From Mesaphorura yosii (lineage: Eukaryota; Arthropoda; Collembola; Poduromorpha; Tullbergiidae), in the NCBI GenBank assembly GCA_009869945.1, contig WIXG01000060.1:1-64000 (forward strand): a stretch of DNA of 64,000 nt, read 5' to 3'. A program made the translations under genes and the position numbers. Under the pieces are notes generated by a model that ran no database searches, was not told the origin of the DNA, and worked only from the letters and a program-made list of their open reading frames with translations. Positions 11,529 to 25,800 of the stretch are shown one piece after another (the stretch's first letter is position 1; every line of letters begins with the position of its first letter).

Positions 11529-14500
11529 CGACTCTGCTTTTGGTCTTTGTGGTGAGATACGGCAGAGACATGTTTTGCAGTCCCCGATGTTCTGATTCCG
11601 AGACCAACGATTACTCATTCTTTGAACAGAACGCAATCTTCAATCAACCAGACAATTACAATGCGGCGGCGGTGGTTACGGTGGTAAAGGGCCCATATCC
11701 GTATCGGTACGCATATAGGTGAGTGGAATTTTTATTGCAGTGGAGACAGGAAGCCAGCAGTAAATTATTCTGAAAGTAAGAGATGGACGGCATGACGGTT
11801 TTGAGAATCAGAAATTCAAATTTCAGTATGTCGTCGACGAAATTCGTTTCACAGTCTTGCTGCATGAATTTATGATGCGTGGCACAAAAGAAAAACATTT
11901 AACACTGTCCATAGTCCATAAACGGTTTATGAACCATAAAACCTGTTCCACTTTCATTCCTCGTCGCATTTCATGAAGAAATTGGTTGCAGTCGTTTCAA
12001 CAGAGGACAAAATACTATTTTATCGTATTATTCTGTTCCATATTAGATTATGACGTTGTTGGTTAGCTAGATTGAGGTTCCTATATTTAACTGAATTTAC
12101 CTGCTCCGGAATTGTACAGCAGAATATGCAATCAGAGAATCGCCAATGAACAGGTTCGATGCGAGAATTGAGACATTGAGAATTGAGTGCGGAGTGGCTT
12201 TGCCTTGGCTTGGCGTGCCCTAGCATCTTTTTGCGTTCACAGCGAGCGTATAATTAAATCCAATAGAAACAAATTGGGCCATCCTCAATTAACTAAACCA
12301 CCACGTTACGATATAAGCCAATTAAATATCTGTATGGAATTCAGACCCATCGCCCATGCACGCAGAAACTAATTGCCAGGTTATGTAACACTTGAACTAC
12401 ATTCACTCATCGCACTCACAATCACTCACACTCCTACTCTACCGACCCGTACGAGGAACTTGTAAACTGAACAAGCGAACAAGCCAACTCCGACTGACTG
12501 ACATGAAGCGGCGATGGCGATAACTGACAGACAACTTTTCCATGGTCACAAAAATAGCACGACACGGCATAGCAAGTGTCTTCGGTAAAAGCGAAAGCCA
12601 GGCCAGGCGAAGTCTGCCTGCCTGCAATGCTGGCTGCTCTAGTTCCTGATGATGACGCGGACGCGGTTGCCCTCCTTTCTCACGTTACCCGGTACACGCT
12701 TCGCATGGAAATGTGGGTCAATCAATTCTCCACTCACTTGCCTGTAGCCGTGGTCGTAGTCGCTGTAGCTTTTGCCTTGCCATACTGTAGCATGCGAATG
12801 TTAGTATTATCTAAGAGCTCCTGTGATTCTGATTTTAATGGTATTGCGACCAAAATAGAAATTACATCTTTGTACAATACAGATTAATAATGCAACACAT
12901 CACCAATGGCAAGGCAATGGCAGCGCGTGCAACCGTAGTCGCTGGTGATAACCCAGTTTTTACCTGTGCGCACAGGCCTGACATTCTATTTTTGCCAAAA
13001 TGAGTAGCGTACTTCGTGCTGCATTCGCTCGAGTGAATCTGTGGACTCATTGTGCTTTCTGCTGGAGAACTCTTTCATACCATGTCAGTGGTGGTGTAGT
13101 GCAGCTCACAAGTTAAGCTGTAAGAGTGGCCTTGACTCTTTCTATGCTCGATTGACGTCAAACTGAGTGCGAATGCGAATAACAGCGAATTGAGGATCAA
13201 TTCAGCTTCACCGCCTGGCTTGGCGCTTTGCACTGTTGGCAGTTGGCACATAATACTCTTCACCAAAGTAGCACGATGTGATCCTTATGCGATGGGACAT
13301 GCTAAATATCGCAAAATCGAAAATGTAAACACACAAGGCCCAACCTCAATGTATGGTGATGGTAAACGTAATTAAAAATTGTCAATGATCAATACTGCGG
13401 TGCATCACGCTCAAGAAATGCCCGTTTTAGGCAGGTTAGTTTTTAGGACCAAACAGAACAACAGCCAGACTGGAAAAGAATTAAATATTTCAACATGTCA
13501 ATAATTGCCATTGTCCAAAAATCGTGAAACTTTCTTTTGAGCAAAGCCGAAAATGAGAGCTACGTTATTATAAAACCGCACAGTCGCATTTATCGATTTG
13601 AACTCAATACTTGTACTCGATTTCGGCAACACGTCAACATTCAACATGCGATATCGAAAGACAAAAGGTACTTGTCCCCTCCGACCGGGCCTGTGCATGC
13701 CACTATTATTACAGTTAATTATAGGGTTAGAAAGTCGTCGCACCGTCGGACAGTGCGCTGTCGAAAAAGTGAACAACCTCAACAAGAATTGCTAAGCAAG
13801 TTTTTGTGGACAATGTGAATGGACGATGGGCGATGGAGGAAGGTTAGTTACGCATTCATTTAAATTTTGGCTGGTCTGGTCGGCGAACTTTCTTGGTCTT
13901 AGTTTTTTTTCTTTTTAGAGTAACCTCATCCCCCGTCGCCTTATTTTGCGGATTGGCGGAGGAGTGTTTGCAATTTGCTTGATTATTACCACATGCGAGT
14001 GCAAAAGGCATATTTCGTATGCGAGTACTGCGGTCGCGGTGAGCTCAAAGAAAAATGGGGTTATCTTGAGCCAACTGGAGCGGACCATCAAAACTCGCTG
14101 TGACTGGAGTCAAGCAAATTAATTCAACTTCTTCTAAATGATGTTACAGATGACCACAATAAATAACGAGTGAAAAGCAGTTTAATTATTCGGTAATTTA
14201 TTTGTTTACGCAATTTTGTGGCATTCCATGGCTGATAAGGACCCAAGCACTTTAGACATTCTTTTAATATTGTGTTGACGATTCAACTGTGGTACATGTA
14301 GACTATACCTTGCCTGAATTGGATGGTCTGAACTATCTGAAGCAATTGAACGTCCATCTGGTCCATCGCGCATGCTATCGTTGGCTGGTATAGAATTAAT
14401 CTCTCAATTTGCAGCCGTTCATTTATGAATCATGAAATTATTCCAATTCCAAATCTCAAGTGTATGTTTTTATCACGCTGTTTGTATTTGCTTTGCTGTT

Positions 14501-16812
14501 ATGTCATGAAAGATGTCATGAATATGGATCAGAGTTTCGTACTTGCACTGTTTTGGTCTTTCCAGTCGCTATCGTATCCCAGTCACATAGCTCACAGATC
14601 AGAGTTTGCGATTTCATAACATCTCATTCGCCAGTCCAAGTCGAGTTTAGTCGCCGGCATATACATTTTTCTGTTATCAACAACATTCACCATGTAATCT
14701 TACTAGCTTACTACTTTGTACTGTTTATAGTTTTCGTACCAGGACAAGAGCACGCCTTATCTCATCTGACATTTATTCATCCGTTCTGATACCTGGAATG
14801 AAGTTTGGCCTGGCCTGACGTTATCAGTGTTGGTCAACGCAAGTCTGACAATTGGCAATGCCAGCACTCGGTATTGCACAATCACAATTCGCAGTAATTC
14901 AACGAATCCGCCAGTACTGATTTTTTAAATTAATTAAGTGCTACGGGTACATCAAATGTGTGAGTGTCTTACGTCTCAGGCTCGTCTGGGCTCAGATACG
15001 GCGTACCGTGTAAGATTCACCATAAATCGAAGAAGACGAGCGCAAATTGGATAAATAAAATGACTTTGCACCCAATTCAATCGCTCATAGTCTGATTACA
15101 AGTATCAAAACGTAAGCCAAATCAATTTACTAACCTGATTTTGAGATTGAACCAAACATTCACTGAATTTTGCGTCGGAATCGTTTTCTGGCACACGCAG
15201 TTGACAGTAGAGTTAACGCAAATTAATTTGTACTTTTTACTTGTGAAGCCTTAAAATTATTAAACACATGAACACGTGAATTCAACAGCCACTCAGTCTG
15301 ACAGCCACAGTCACACAGAACGAGCACGAGTTGAAAGAATTTGGAAAATGCTAAAATTCACCCCGAAGTCACACACAGTGACACAGAAACAGAACAGTCT
15401 AGGAGCCATTCATACTCTAAAATGCAGTACTAGACAGACAGGCAGGCAGTGGCAGTGATCATGCTGAAACGGACACGTACATACAGATCCAAGCAGACAG
15501 ACTGAATGCCTGGCTTGCACCAATGTTGGGAATTCTTCCACAGAAAAGCCCGAGCAGAGCACGATTTTTTGCACAAGACGAAACAGCACGCGAGGAAATT
15601 ATCGATTTTGCACAAGCAGCAGTACAATCTTCGTATTGAGACGAATGTTAGCGAGAACCGGGTTACATAACACAAACGCCAAGCGTTTGGAGTAGGCGAA
15701 TCCTTTGTGGAACATAAGCCGTGGTCGTCGTACACGTTTTTTGCAATAAGGTTTCTCGTTTCTCAGCACGAGCACGAACTAAGCCGTGCCATACTAAGAA
15801 CGTTGGCAATCCAATGGCATTGGGTAAATATTACCATACAAAATGCATATTACATTTCAGTTCTGTTGCTTGGATATATCAAAGAAGCCGACTAACGAAT
15901 AACGAGTAACGACTATTGAATGGCCTTCAAACATTTGCTAATGGAACTAAGCTCAAAGCAACGCAAATGCAAAACCAAATCCAAAGCTAATGCTAGTAAG
16001 ACGCTGGATTATGCATACAACAGGAGAATAATACGCTTCAATGCTAATTGCACAGTTGTAATTCGTAAATGGTAAAAGTCAAACATAGGCGTACATTAGT
16101 AGAAACCACAAAGCATCAAAGCACACTATACGAGAGTGAATACAGTCTCAGATGCTATGCTATGCTAATGTTCATGTTGTGTAAGTGCGTCTCATCTACA
16201 ATTTTATGGTTTTGACATTGACAATCAAATTGACACTAACTGATGATAGATTATTTGGTAACTTAAAACAACGAGTGTCAGTCCAGCATGAATAGTATTG
16301 AGAATTGTGATATGAGAAATGACAAAGAGTTGCAAATTGAATGTTGGTTGAATTCAAGGCCCGAGTACAACAAATCCAGGATTAATTTTATTGCCAAGCT
16401 TTAACATTTGCCAAATGTTGGATTACGTTGAGACTGAAACAGAGCAGAGTGAGATAAAGCACGATCACATTTGCAAACGGGAAGCAAGTGGAATTTGCGA
16501 ATTTGAAGATTTCGACACCGGAAACAGAAATCCAAGTGCACGACTGGTAAACTGTTAATACTGGTGAGAAACCAGAACCGTGTCTTGCTTCGCACTGCAG
16601 CAGTGCGATGCATCTCTGAGAAGGAATTCTCAACGCAGAGCTGCAGAGTCGCGCCTGAAAATTTAGATGGAACTCTGTGTACCTCCTCCAGCTCGGCTCG
16701 GCTTGTCACTACTTTGGCGTTAGAGTGTATTCGCATTATAATTTCTATAGGAGAGACGCTTTAAGGAAAGAGCCATTCCGATCATCCACTCTGACTTCCG
16801 ACGACTCCAAAC
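11529..16812. other. Divergent intergenic region between Kelch-like and MOSPD2-like genes
   Basis: The two flanking genes point away from each other, so this 5.3 kb should hold both promoters and any 5' UTR exons. I found no exon with matching splice sites, no tRNA and no clear TATA box. The open frames are short and overlap on both strands. The sequence just upstream of the MOSPD2-like ATG (CGACTCCAAACATGG) has A at -3, a favourable start context. Confidence 0.55.
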
Positions 16813-19800
16813 ATGGCTCCGTTGATTCCCTCTGGTCCCACTCCCGACGAAGAGCTCGCAACCGTCACACCGGAAGAGATTGAAATGCTAAAGAGCAAGT
16901 TTTACCAGCAAGTCGTAGAGAAGAATGCAGGTTAATTACCAATCATGCTTGGACTTACGCTTCGAAGCTTCAAAGCTCGCTTTACTTTGTAACTGCTCCG
17001 CTGCTGTCCATTGCTAATTGCTAACCCTATTCATCAACCTTACACTTAATTAATGAAAACAAGAACACATGCACGGACACGGACCTAATTTGCATCACCT
17101 CCACTTAATTACTGTCAAATTCACCCAATTCTTGGCGTAGCGCAGCACAGCGAAAGCCCGACCAACTTTGTAACGAATTTAGAAAGTTTAAAATCTAATT
17201 TCCATCCTTTCGATTTTGAGATGCTCGTGCTTGTTTTATGTCTCCGTGTTCGTGTCCGTACTTTCGCCATCGCTACATCGCTGTCACTGTCGCTGTTCGC
17301 TATGTCTATTACTTCCTCATCAATCTCAATCAGAGCTGCTGCGCTGCGCTGCGTTGAGCCGTGCTTACGCTTCATACGTCGCGAATACATCATCTTGGCG
17401 GGGCTGGCAGTCTTGCCAAATATTCCAGGCTGAATAAAATTCTGTAGCCTTCTTCCAGCGCTCCAGCTTAACGTTCAACAACTTTGAAAATGAAATGTCT
17501 CAATTGAAGGAAATAACGACGCATTATTATTACTGCTCACTGCTCAGTGAATTCAGTCATGCTCTTTCTTTTGCCCTGCCTTGTCTTGACTTGAAAGAGT
17601 TCATTTTCTTTTCACAATAAATTCTTTTGATATGAATTCCCCACTGCTATTGCTTGCTGCCTCGGATCTCGAACTCAAACTATTTCACGACTTTGCGACT
17701 GCCTTTGTTTGGAAACTTTCTTTTCCAAAGTCAGAAGCGTGAAACAAAAGCGAAACATTTGTATACAAGAGAAAGCACGGGAAGCGGAGTGCGAATGAAC
17801 CAATTATATTCGAGTTTCAAGACAAAGCAATGCAATGCAGTGCGAAGCGAAAGAAAACTGGGCAGCAGGCAGGCAGGCAGTGCGATTTGAGCCATAAAAA
17901 GTGAATGTGTTTCTGTCTGGGTAATAATTTATGGAGTTGCACAGGCAAGACTTGCAGACTTCCTTTCCCATCGGTGCAGATTCAAATCTCTCCTTGTTAA
18001 ATCAAAATCCTTTCGCTTTCCTTTTCTTTCCTTTACAGATGTTTACATCGCGCCAACTCGTATTAGTACTTAGGAGATTTCCTTAATTTTTATTTAATAG
18101 ACCGAGTGCCAGTTTTCCAGTGCGAGTGGGCGGGCGTCGGAGTGTATTTAATTCTAGATTAATCTGGCTGAATGTCGGATCGTTTCTTGCTTCATGTCGA
18201 CGGCGATGGCTACTCAGTCCAGCGTGTAGCGCCTTGTCGGTCCCATTTTATTAGTAAATCTAGCCTTCAAGGTCCAACTTCATACTCCATTCTGGTCTGG
18301 AAGTACTTGGATGGTTTACGGCTTAATTCCTGCATTGTCGTCCGCATTCATTCGTGACGAAGATGAAGAAGACACGAAACGATCGTACCATACGTGAGCC
18401 TAGCTCGGCTGGTAATGACCAGAAATTCCGTTTAAAACTTTGCAAATAAAAGAAGGGAACAACCAGACAGCTTACTTGGCAATTCGCAATAGCATCTAAT
18501 AGACGATGCACATAACGACAGGCAACGCAAGGACAACGAGTAAGTAGAGTGAAATAATAAGAAAGGGTCTTAATGTATTTATATTATTACTTTTTTACGA
18601 GTAATTTAACTCAACACTTCTGCATCTACGGAACTCAAGTAAATGGCAAATCTTCTGTCTCAATTTCCGCCGCCGCCTTGTGTCTTCATTTTTTATCGTA
18701 TTCGTCCTCAGTATCAGCATATCTTCATGTCTTGTCCAATTTTATTTGTATTGAGCTTGCATTGCATCCGGGTTAAAAGATTACGCGCTGAATGATTCCA
18801 TCGCTTACGTGTTCTGGTGTGTCCAGATTTTGACAAGGAGGATTTGGAGCGTGTCAACACCGACAAGCTATGGCTGCGACGATTCATCGCTCATTCCGAG
18901 TTCAAAATGGACGAAGCCGTGAAGATGCTGTACGAAACTTGTCAGTGGCGAAAAGAATTCGGAACTAATCGTAAGTAAACCAGAATTATGAAGCTTCCAT
19001 AACTTTTATTGTCAGCACAGCACTTATGAAGCCAACCTCAATTATCATCTTCATCTTTGTGTGAAACTTGTGAAAAGATTACTGTCGACAGTTTGACTTT
19101 TTCCCGGCTCAGGTCTTCGACTCACAGTGTTCTTTCATGTTTTCCAGAGTTACTTGAGAAAAATCGTCTTCGTGTTCATAATTCTGGTAAATCTTTACGA
19201 ATTATATCCATTAAACCGCTTATGAATGACTCTCCGGAGTTAAGACCATTTTGTCCTTTATTGTTGCGGTTTTTTCCATACTTTGTACTATACGCTGGCA
19301 TTGGACACGAACATCCGAACATTAACATTAGTTAGGGCCAGGGCAAAGCTCTTCGAGTTCTAATTCCTTACGACAGACGCAACTTTGTCGCTACGTCTTC
19401 TTACTTTTTCTCACGCTCTCTTTAACTTTAACCTACATTTATCCCTACTACTTCTGGAGGAAAAGATAAGGAGAGGTAATAATTATAAATGACCAAATCA
19501 TGTCATACGTGAAGTGAATGAGAACACAGAAAAGGAAAAGGCCAAACCTACAATAATGGAAATGAAACTAACTATGAATCATTTTCAGAAGTTGAAGAAA
19601 TACGCGCTCGTACTCGCACTTGGGGATCCCATAATTTAAGCTTAGGAGCACATTACGAGAGACAATCGGAGAATCTTGTTTGTTAGACCTTCAGACGAGA
19701 GTATACGGCATACGGGTTTTGACGATGACAATGACGAGTGCATGCATTGACAGTTTAATGGAATAGCAAGATCCATGCATAAATATTACAATAGAACGTA

Positions 19801-22800
19801 TTTAAATTCCACATTTGTCCCGACCGTAAATTAATTGTTTACTCGAATATTTACTCCTATGTCGAATGAAGACGCGAACATACTCGAAAATTTAATGGTG
19901 TTTAAAAATAGTCGTAAATGAAATTCTGGCTGAGTGGTGGCGGCAGTATTTTCTTGAAGTGTTTTGTCGTCTTGACTTGTCTTGCATCTTGCTCGCGACG
20001 CGTGTGCCTTATACTTGTACCCGCAGTCAGGCACGTGACGAGAATTGAAAACACTGCGTTTGAAATACAAATACTTACGACCATTCATTTCACATCACGC
20101 ATTCCTCCATTATTAATATTTGCCTGGAGATGGAAAATGTCGAACGCCATGCCCTACCGCCTGCCAGCCATAATTTAATAACCCTTCTCCTGGCGACATC
20201 GACGGTCGATGTGCCGACAGAAGCAGCAGCACAGCAATCATATTGTTGAACAAATGAGCGAACGAATATCAAGAAAAGAAGAGATGCGAGACTCGAGACT
20301 CGCGCGAAGGTGATGTCTGTCGGTCTGGCAAGTGCTTGTGATGATGAAGTCTGCGTTCTTCAAATATCATCGTCATTATGATTATTATTACGACCTTTTT
20401 TATTTCTGCATTGCAAACGCCATTTTCATTCCAGACACGAGGCACTAGGCGCAGCGAAGACCAGCTTTAGCCAACGCGGCTCTGAAAGGTTTCGCCATCG
20501 CCATTGCCAAAATGCGAGAACACATTAGCACTAATATTTGATGGTAATATTCAAACTTTCACCATATTCACACTCACGGCAGCACATTAGGAGTACATAA
20601 AAGTCATTAAGAGCATGTGAAAGTTTTCTGATATTGAGAAGGCCGACGCGGCGTACTCAAAATCCTCGGTGTACACATTACATGGTGTACTTACGTGTAT
20701 ACCTCGAGCTTTCGCAAATGCGTGGTAATTAACGAAGAAGGACCCACGATGTCAGCGTGTGGGCATTACGCTAAAATACTTTTCTTAAGAAATCGTGGAG
20801 TAGAAATCAAGGTTTCTGTGTCATAACTTCTGACAACCCTATGCTGCACCAATGCCATTATATGACTTGGCATTTAAAACGTACACTTATCGGCTCAGAT
20901 GTGGGATCGATCTTCATTTGCAACGCCGGATCCGGATATATGTAGTCAAGGCTTCACTAGTAAAACGGCTGGAGGCTAAAATTAAATTAGATTGACTCTC
21001 AGCGTCTTGAGGCTCTTTAAGTTAATTTCTAATTGGATTCCTCATTCATTTGTCTGATGCTGCATGGTGCGTAGCATGGCTGGCTTTAGTACGAAGCAGC
21101 TTTTGGATTACCTTCGCCCGGAGCGGCAGCAGCAGCCTTGACTTGTTCTCATTTCCATCCACGAGTAGGCCCAGCAATTCGCAAATGGCGAATTTAATGA
21201 ATGCAAATAAAGATATGATAAGCATTGCATACATTTCCTGTTATTCGTCCCACGCGACGAGCGATTGTGATACGGTTAATGTTTGCAGGGCAGAGTGAAG
21301 GCAGAATACATAATTTAGTCCCAGCAGGGTTCGCGGGTACACAAAAAGCATGCGCCGACTCCAGACTTCAAATTTTAAAAATTGAATTGAGTGACTGCTG
21401 CTGCACAGTGCCAGTCGTCAAGCACGGCACGAGCACGATGTCTTGAGGCTTTCTCTTCCATTCACGGTACTTTACTTGATTATGTACGCTTTCGCATCCG
21501 CGTTTGCGTCCGCCAGTGCCTGCAGTTTATGTTTACTGATTTCATTTCAGCAATTTTTGTAACAGTTCCAGGCAAGTAAATGATAAGAATACAAACTCCA
21601 GACGAAGCTCGCCGCCGCCGTCGAGCTGTGGAACGTCCTTTCCTTCCCTCGCCCTCCTCACTTCGTACTGCATTCGTATTCGCGTGTGCCTGCAAGTTCT
21701 TCCACTTCATTTCCATTTCTCTTTTCGAATTCTGCTTTCTCTTTCAGAATGCTGAATGTGGCGCGCGGCCGCCTAAGTGCCGCTGCTGGTTAACGAAAGT
21801 AGGTCAAAATATTTAAGTTTGTGTTGCTGTAAGCTACTGCTTGTATGGCTGAATAAGAAGTACATGAAGAAATCATGCAAAACATCATCTTTCATCTTTC
21901 GGAACATATTTTTACTTTTACTCGTGCTTTCCTGAATCGGGATCAGACGCCTGATGCACAGCACGGCTAATGCACAGTAATAATTTATAATTTAAGCAAA
22001 TATTTATGCTTACAGAATAGAAATAGAGGTTCGAGTCGAGTCTAATTTTATTTGCAACTTCTGAGTAATCAGAACCTGGCGATTTCTTGCTAGACGTTAC
22101 GTGTACGCATTTATTGCCTTCTCCAGCGAGACTCGGCCGATCGCTCTGTCAGTCATTATGAGCACGAACTTTAGCGAAGGAAATTACCATTTTGCATTAA
22201 AGACCTGCCATTCAAAAGGTCAAATGGTGCCCGTCGACCGTGCCACCATTGACATGATTCCCAGACGTGATTTTTCATTTCTGCTTCTGCTCTCCACCAC
22301 AACCTGTTTTGTGTTTGCTTTCTCAGGACGCAAATACTTGTTCACTCGCTACTTTTTGCCTTCACCCATCAAAATATTATAAAATCAATAATAATTTGAT
22401 TCTTTTGTACTAAAATCGGAGTGGCTGCTGTTGGAGAAGAAGCAGAGAGCAAGTGGAAACGGGAGAAAGTAAATTGGCTTTTGTTTTTGATGTGTCAAGT
22501 TTTTCATTTTTAGATTTAGCCTTCTCTCTTATATTTTTGCACTCGGCTGCAGTTGACGTATATTTTTCTTTGCGTTTGTTCGGCACTTTCTTACAGTCGA
22601 ACTCTTTTTGCTTGGTTCAGCTTCGAGTTCCTGCGAAGCTGAGTTGCGTTGTTGCGTAAACGTTTCTGGTCGAATAGCTCCCGGCTTCCATGCCAAGGTC
22701 TCAACATATGTACGATGCGATGTCGATGTGCGTGCGTACTGATTCAGAAAATTTGATTTGCAATTCTTGTAAATTGTAAATGGGCCTCACATGGACCATT

Positions 22801-25800
22801 ACGTGAGCTGTAATCTGATTGCGTACACATTTTCTTAATAAAACGTACGATGACGGTGCGTACCTTCTTTTTCGTTCAGCCGGTCTGCTCTTAACTGCTG
22901 ATAGCTTGATGGACTTTTACTGTTACTTGTAATGACTTTCTCTGACCGGGTTTTCTGGCAGAGCCACTCAATTTGAGTCGAGCTGATGATGGCAGAAGCC
23001 GCGAAATGCAAAAGCAAAAGTGCTAAAGTGATGAGATGAGCATGAGATCAAACACAAAGTTTTAATGGAAGGATTCTTTTCGGGCGCGTGCGGTGTTCAC
23101 GAGGCACTCATCGGCAGTGCTTTGCATCAATCCATGACGTTTTGAGTCAACCATCGTGTAACAGGAGAGCCTTCCCTTATTCTACACTAATTGGTCATTA
23201 TATCTACATACAAAAGGCAAATAACCAATAATAGACCCACGCATTACATGAGCTTTGTGCGCGTATGGTGAGCTCTTAATGCGAATATTTACGAAGGTAT
23301 TAAGAATGAGAGCCATGAAAGAGTGAAATGTGAAACCCAAGAAGGCATTAAGCATTTGTTTTATTAATGACACCCACCACTACTAAACTACTACCAATAC
23401 CAAGACGGTCTGACAGCAGAAAGCCAGGCAAGCATTAAACACGAGTAAACGCGTGCAATCACTATGCAAAGTAGCTGAGCCGGTTCAATTTCCTATTCAT
23501 GAATCGTTTGCATGCTCGCGACAAATAAACACATTAATGGAACCCGCGCCGCCGCGCCCGACGTTACGTTGTCAGCGTCGGCGTGTCGGTGGAGGAATTA
23601 AAAGCTGCATGAAAGTGCAACGCGTGCCCTTTTAGGACAGGAAATTGTGATTAAAATGTAAACTGATACCTGACCATGATCAACCCAAAACGAAAATGGG
23701 TGATGTTTCTACTTTTACTTTACGCTTTCCAGAATTGGATCACACGAAGCTTCCACCGCATGTTTTGGAGAAGGGAATTTTGTTTATCCGAAATCAGGAC
23801 AAATGGGGTAAGAAGCTGCTCATGTTTAAAGCGAAGTACCACCAAAAAGGCGTCGAAGATTTTGAGGTGGTTAAGAAGTTCATCGTGTACTTTTTTGAAC
23901 GGATTGAAAGGTGAGAGGCAACAGAACAGATAAATTCTTAGATTTTAATCTACTATCAAATCAGCTGAAGCCTGTTTGAGTTTGTGATGTGCTAAATTCT
24001 GTAGGGCATCCAAGAGCGAGCAAATCAGCATAATATTTGACATGAAGGACACTGGCTGGAGCAACATGGACATGGACTTTATCCGATACCTGATTACCAT
24101 TCTGAAACAATACTATCCATTCTTTGTCAACTACTTGATCATCTATGAAATGCCGTGGCTTCTGAAATGTAAGCGAGATATTGACGCTCGATTTCCATTC
24201 TAGAAGTTTGTCTAATCCGCATTGATTTCTCATTCCAGCCGCCTGGAACATCATCAAAGGGTGGTTACCAGCCAAATTCGTGGACCGTGTCAAGTTTCTT
24301 GACAAGAAGACAGTGTCTGAATTCATTGATGCGGACAATCAGCTTGTGGACTGGGGCGGGAATGATGAGTACGTGTACTCGTTCGAGCCTGAAGTTAGAG
24401 GCAAGGTACTTAAGGCGCAGGCAGGAAGCGAGCAGGCAACTAGTCCGAAAATACTGACTAACGGCACCGGTAGCGGTAGAAAAGACTCTCGAGCTACGGA
24501 TGTGAAAGAAGAGGATCCCGTTCTCCATGAACCTGTTGTCCGGCGACGAGCTCCACAACCGCAACCGTCTCCGGTGCAGGTGAAAGTTCAGGTCCAGCAG
24601 CAGGAGGTAAATGCAGCAATGAGTCGAGACGGCCGAGACCTGACTGATGGACAATAAATTACGTTGGTTTTCTTAATGAAAAGGACGGAAAGGGTCTTTG
24701 GATTCCTTCCCAAAATCAGTCCAAGCTGGATGCAAACGCCAACGGAAACACAAATCATGCCGGGAGTCTTGAGGATGCCACCAGCAGCAGTGACGACGAA
24801 GGCGGAGATGGCAGAATGACATCGCCTGCGAGTCGAAGCCCTACTCCATCGAGTCCAGCTACTCCAGCACCAACACCGAGAGTTATGAGTCGAATTACGA
24901 GCGAAGAGGACGCCAACGGTGCGTATCCAGCAAGCAAGACTGAAATGAACAACAGGACATTTCTATTAAGCGAGGCCGCCGTCTTTTCTTTACAGATGAT
25001 CGATTTCTCCTGGTGAAAGTTGATTCTGTTGTTAAATTTGAACGAGAAGGCAGTACCGCAGACATCAATGGCCGGTTCCATATTGAAAATATTGCAAATG
25101 GCAAGGATCCCGTCGTGTTCAAGGTAACTTATAATAAGAAAAGTTTGCAATGGGAACTACGGCTACACGATGGTGGTCGAGAATTCCCTTTTCAGCCACC
25201 ACCACAAGTATTCCAACTAGTATTTTGTATTGCATTATTACAAAACTTGTACTTGGCTGGAATTGGAGTGTAATTAATCTTTGTCTCGTGTCTTTCTTCT
25301 CGTCTGCACCACATCTTGGCTCCTATAATTCGACCGCACGCGTCTCTCCGCAACAAAAGGTAAAAACAACTGATCCATCAAAATTTCGAGTACGGCCCAC
25401 ACTCGGAGTTCTTGATTGCAATACAACAACGGCCGTGCACATCAATGTACTGGAAGGAGTCACACTGCACCACATCGGAAGAGAGCGGTTTCAAGTTCAA
25501 GTCACAGTTTTGCCAAAGGAATTTCACTCGTTGATTGCGAGGAGTTCCAATACGGGTACGGACTCGGAATCTGGAGCAACAGCAGGAAACAGGTCGTCTG
25601 GAAGTAATTATTCGCAGCTCAACAGCGTGTGGAAGGTAGGTAAAGCACTAGCAAGCCAACGCGAATACAAGCGATAGCGAAGGCACGGGCGTGCTTGTAA
25701 ATAAAGAAATGAAGACGCGTTCCATGCCAAATTACACGCAAAGGCGACAATGTGTTGACACACTTCTCATTTCTGTTCTCCTTCTCGCAGCAAATTGTTG

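Noticed and set aside
15276-15735. Overlapping open frames in the divergent intergenic region
   Set aside because: They are short, on both strands and without family motifs, and no splice sites connect them to either neighbouring gene.
19586-19640. Possible alternative exon of the MOSPD2-like gene after TTTTCAG
   Set aside because: There is no donor in frame, the peptide does not match the CRAL-TRIO family, and the exon at 23733 already gives a perfect phase and family match.
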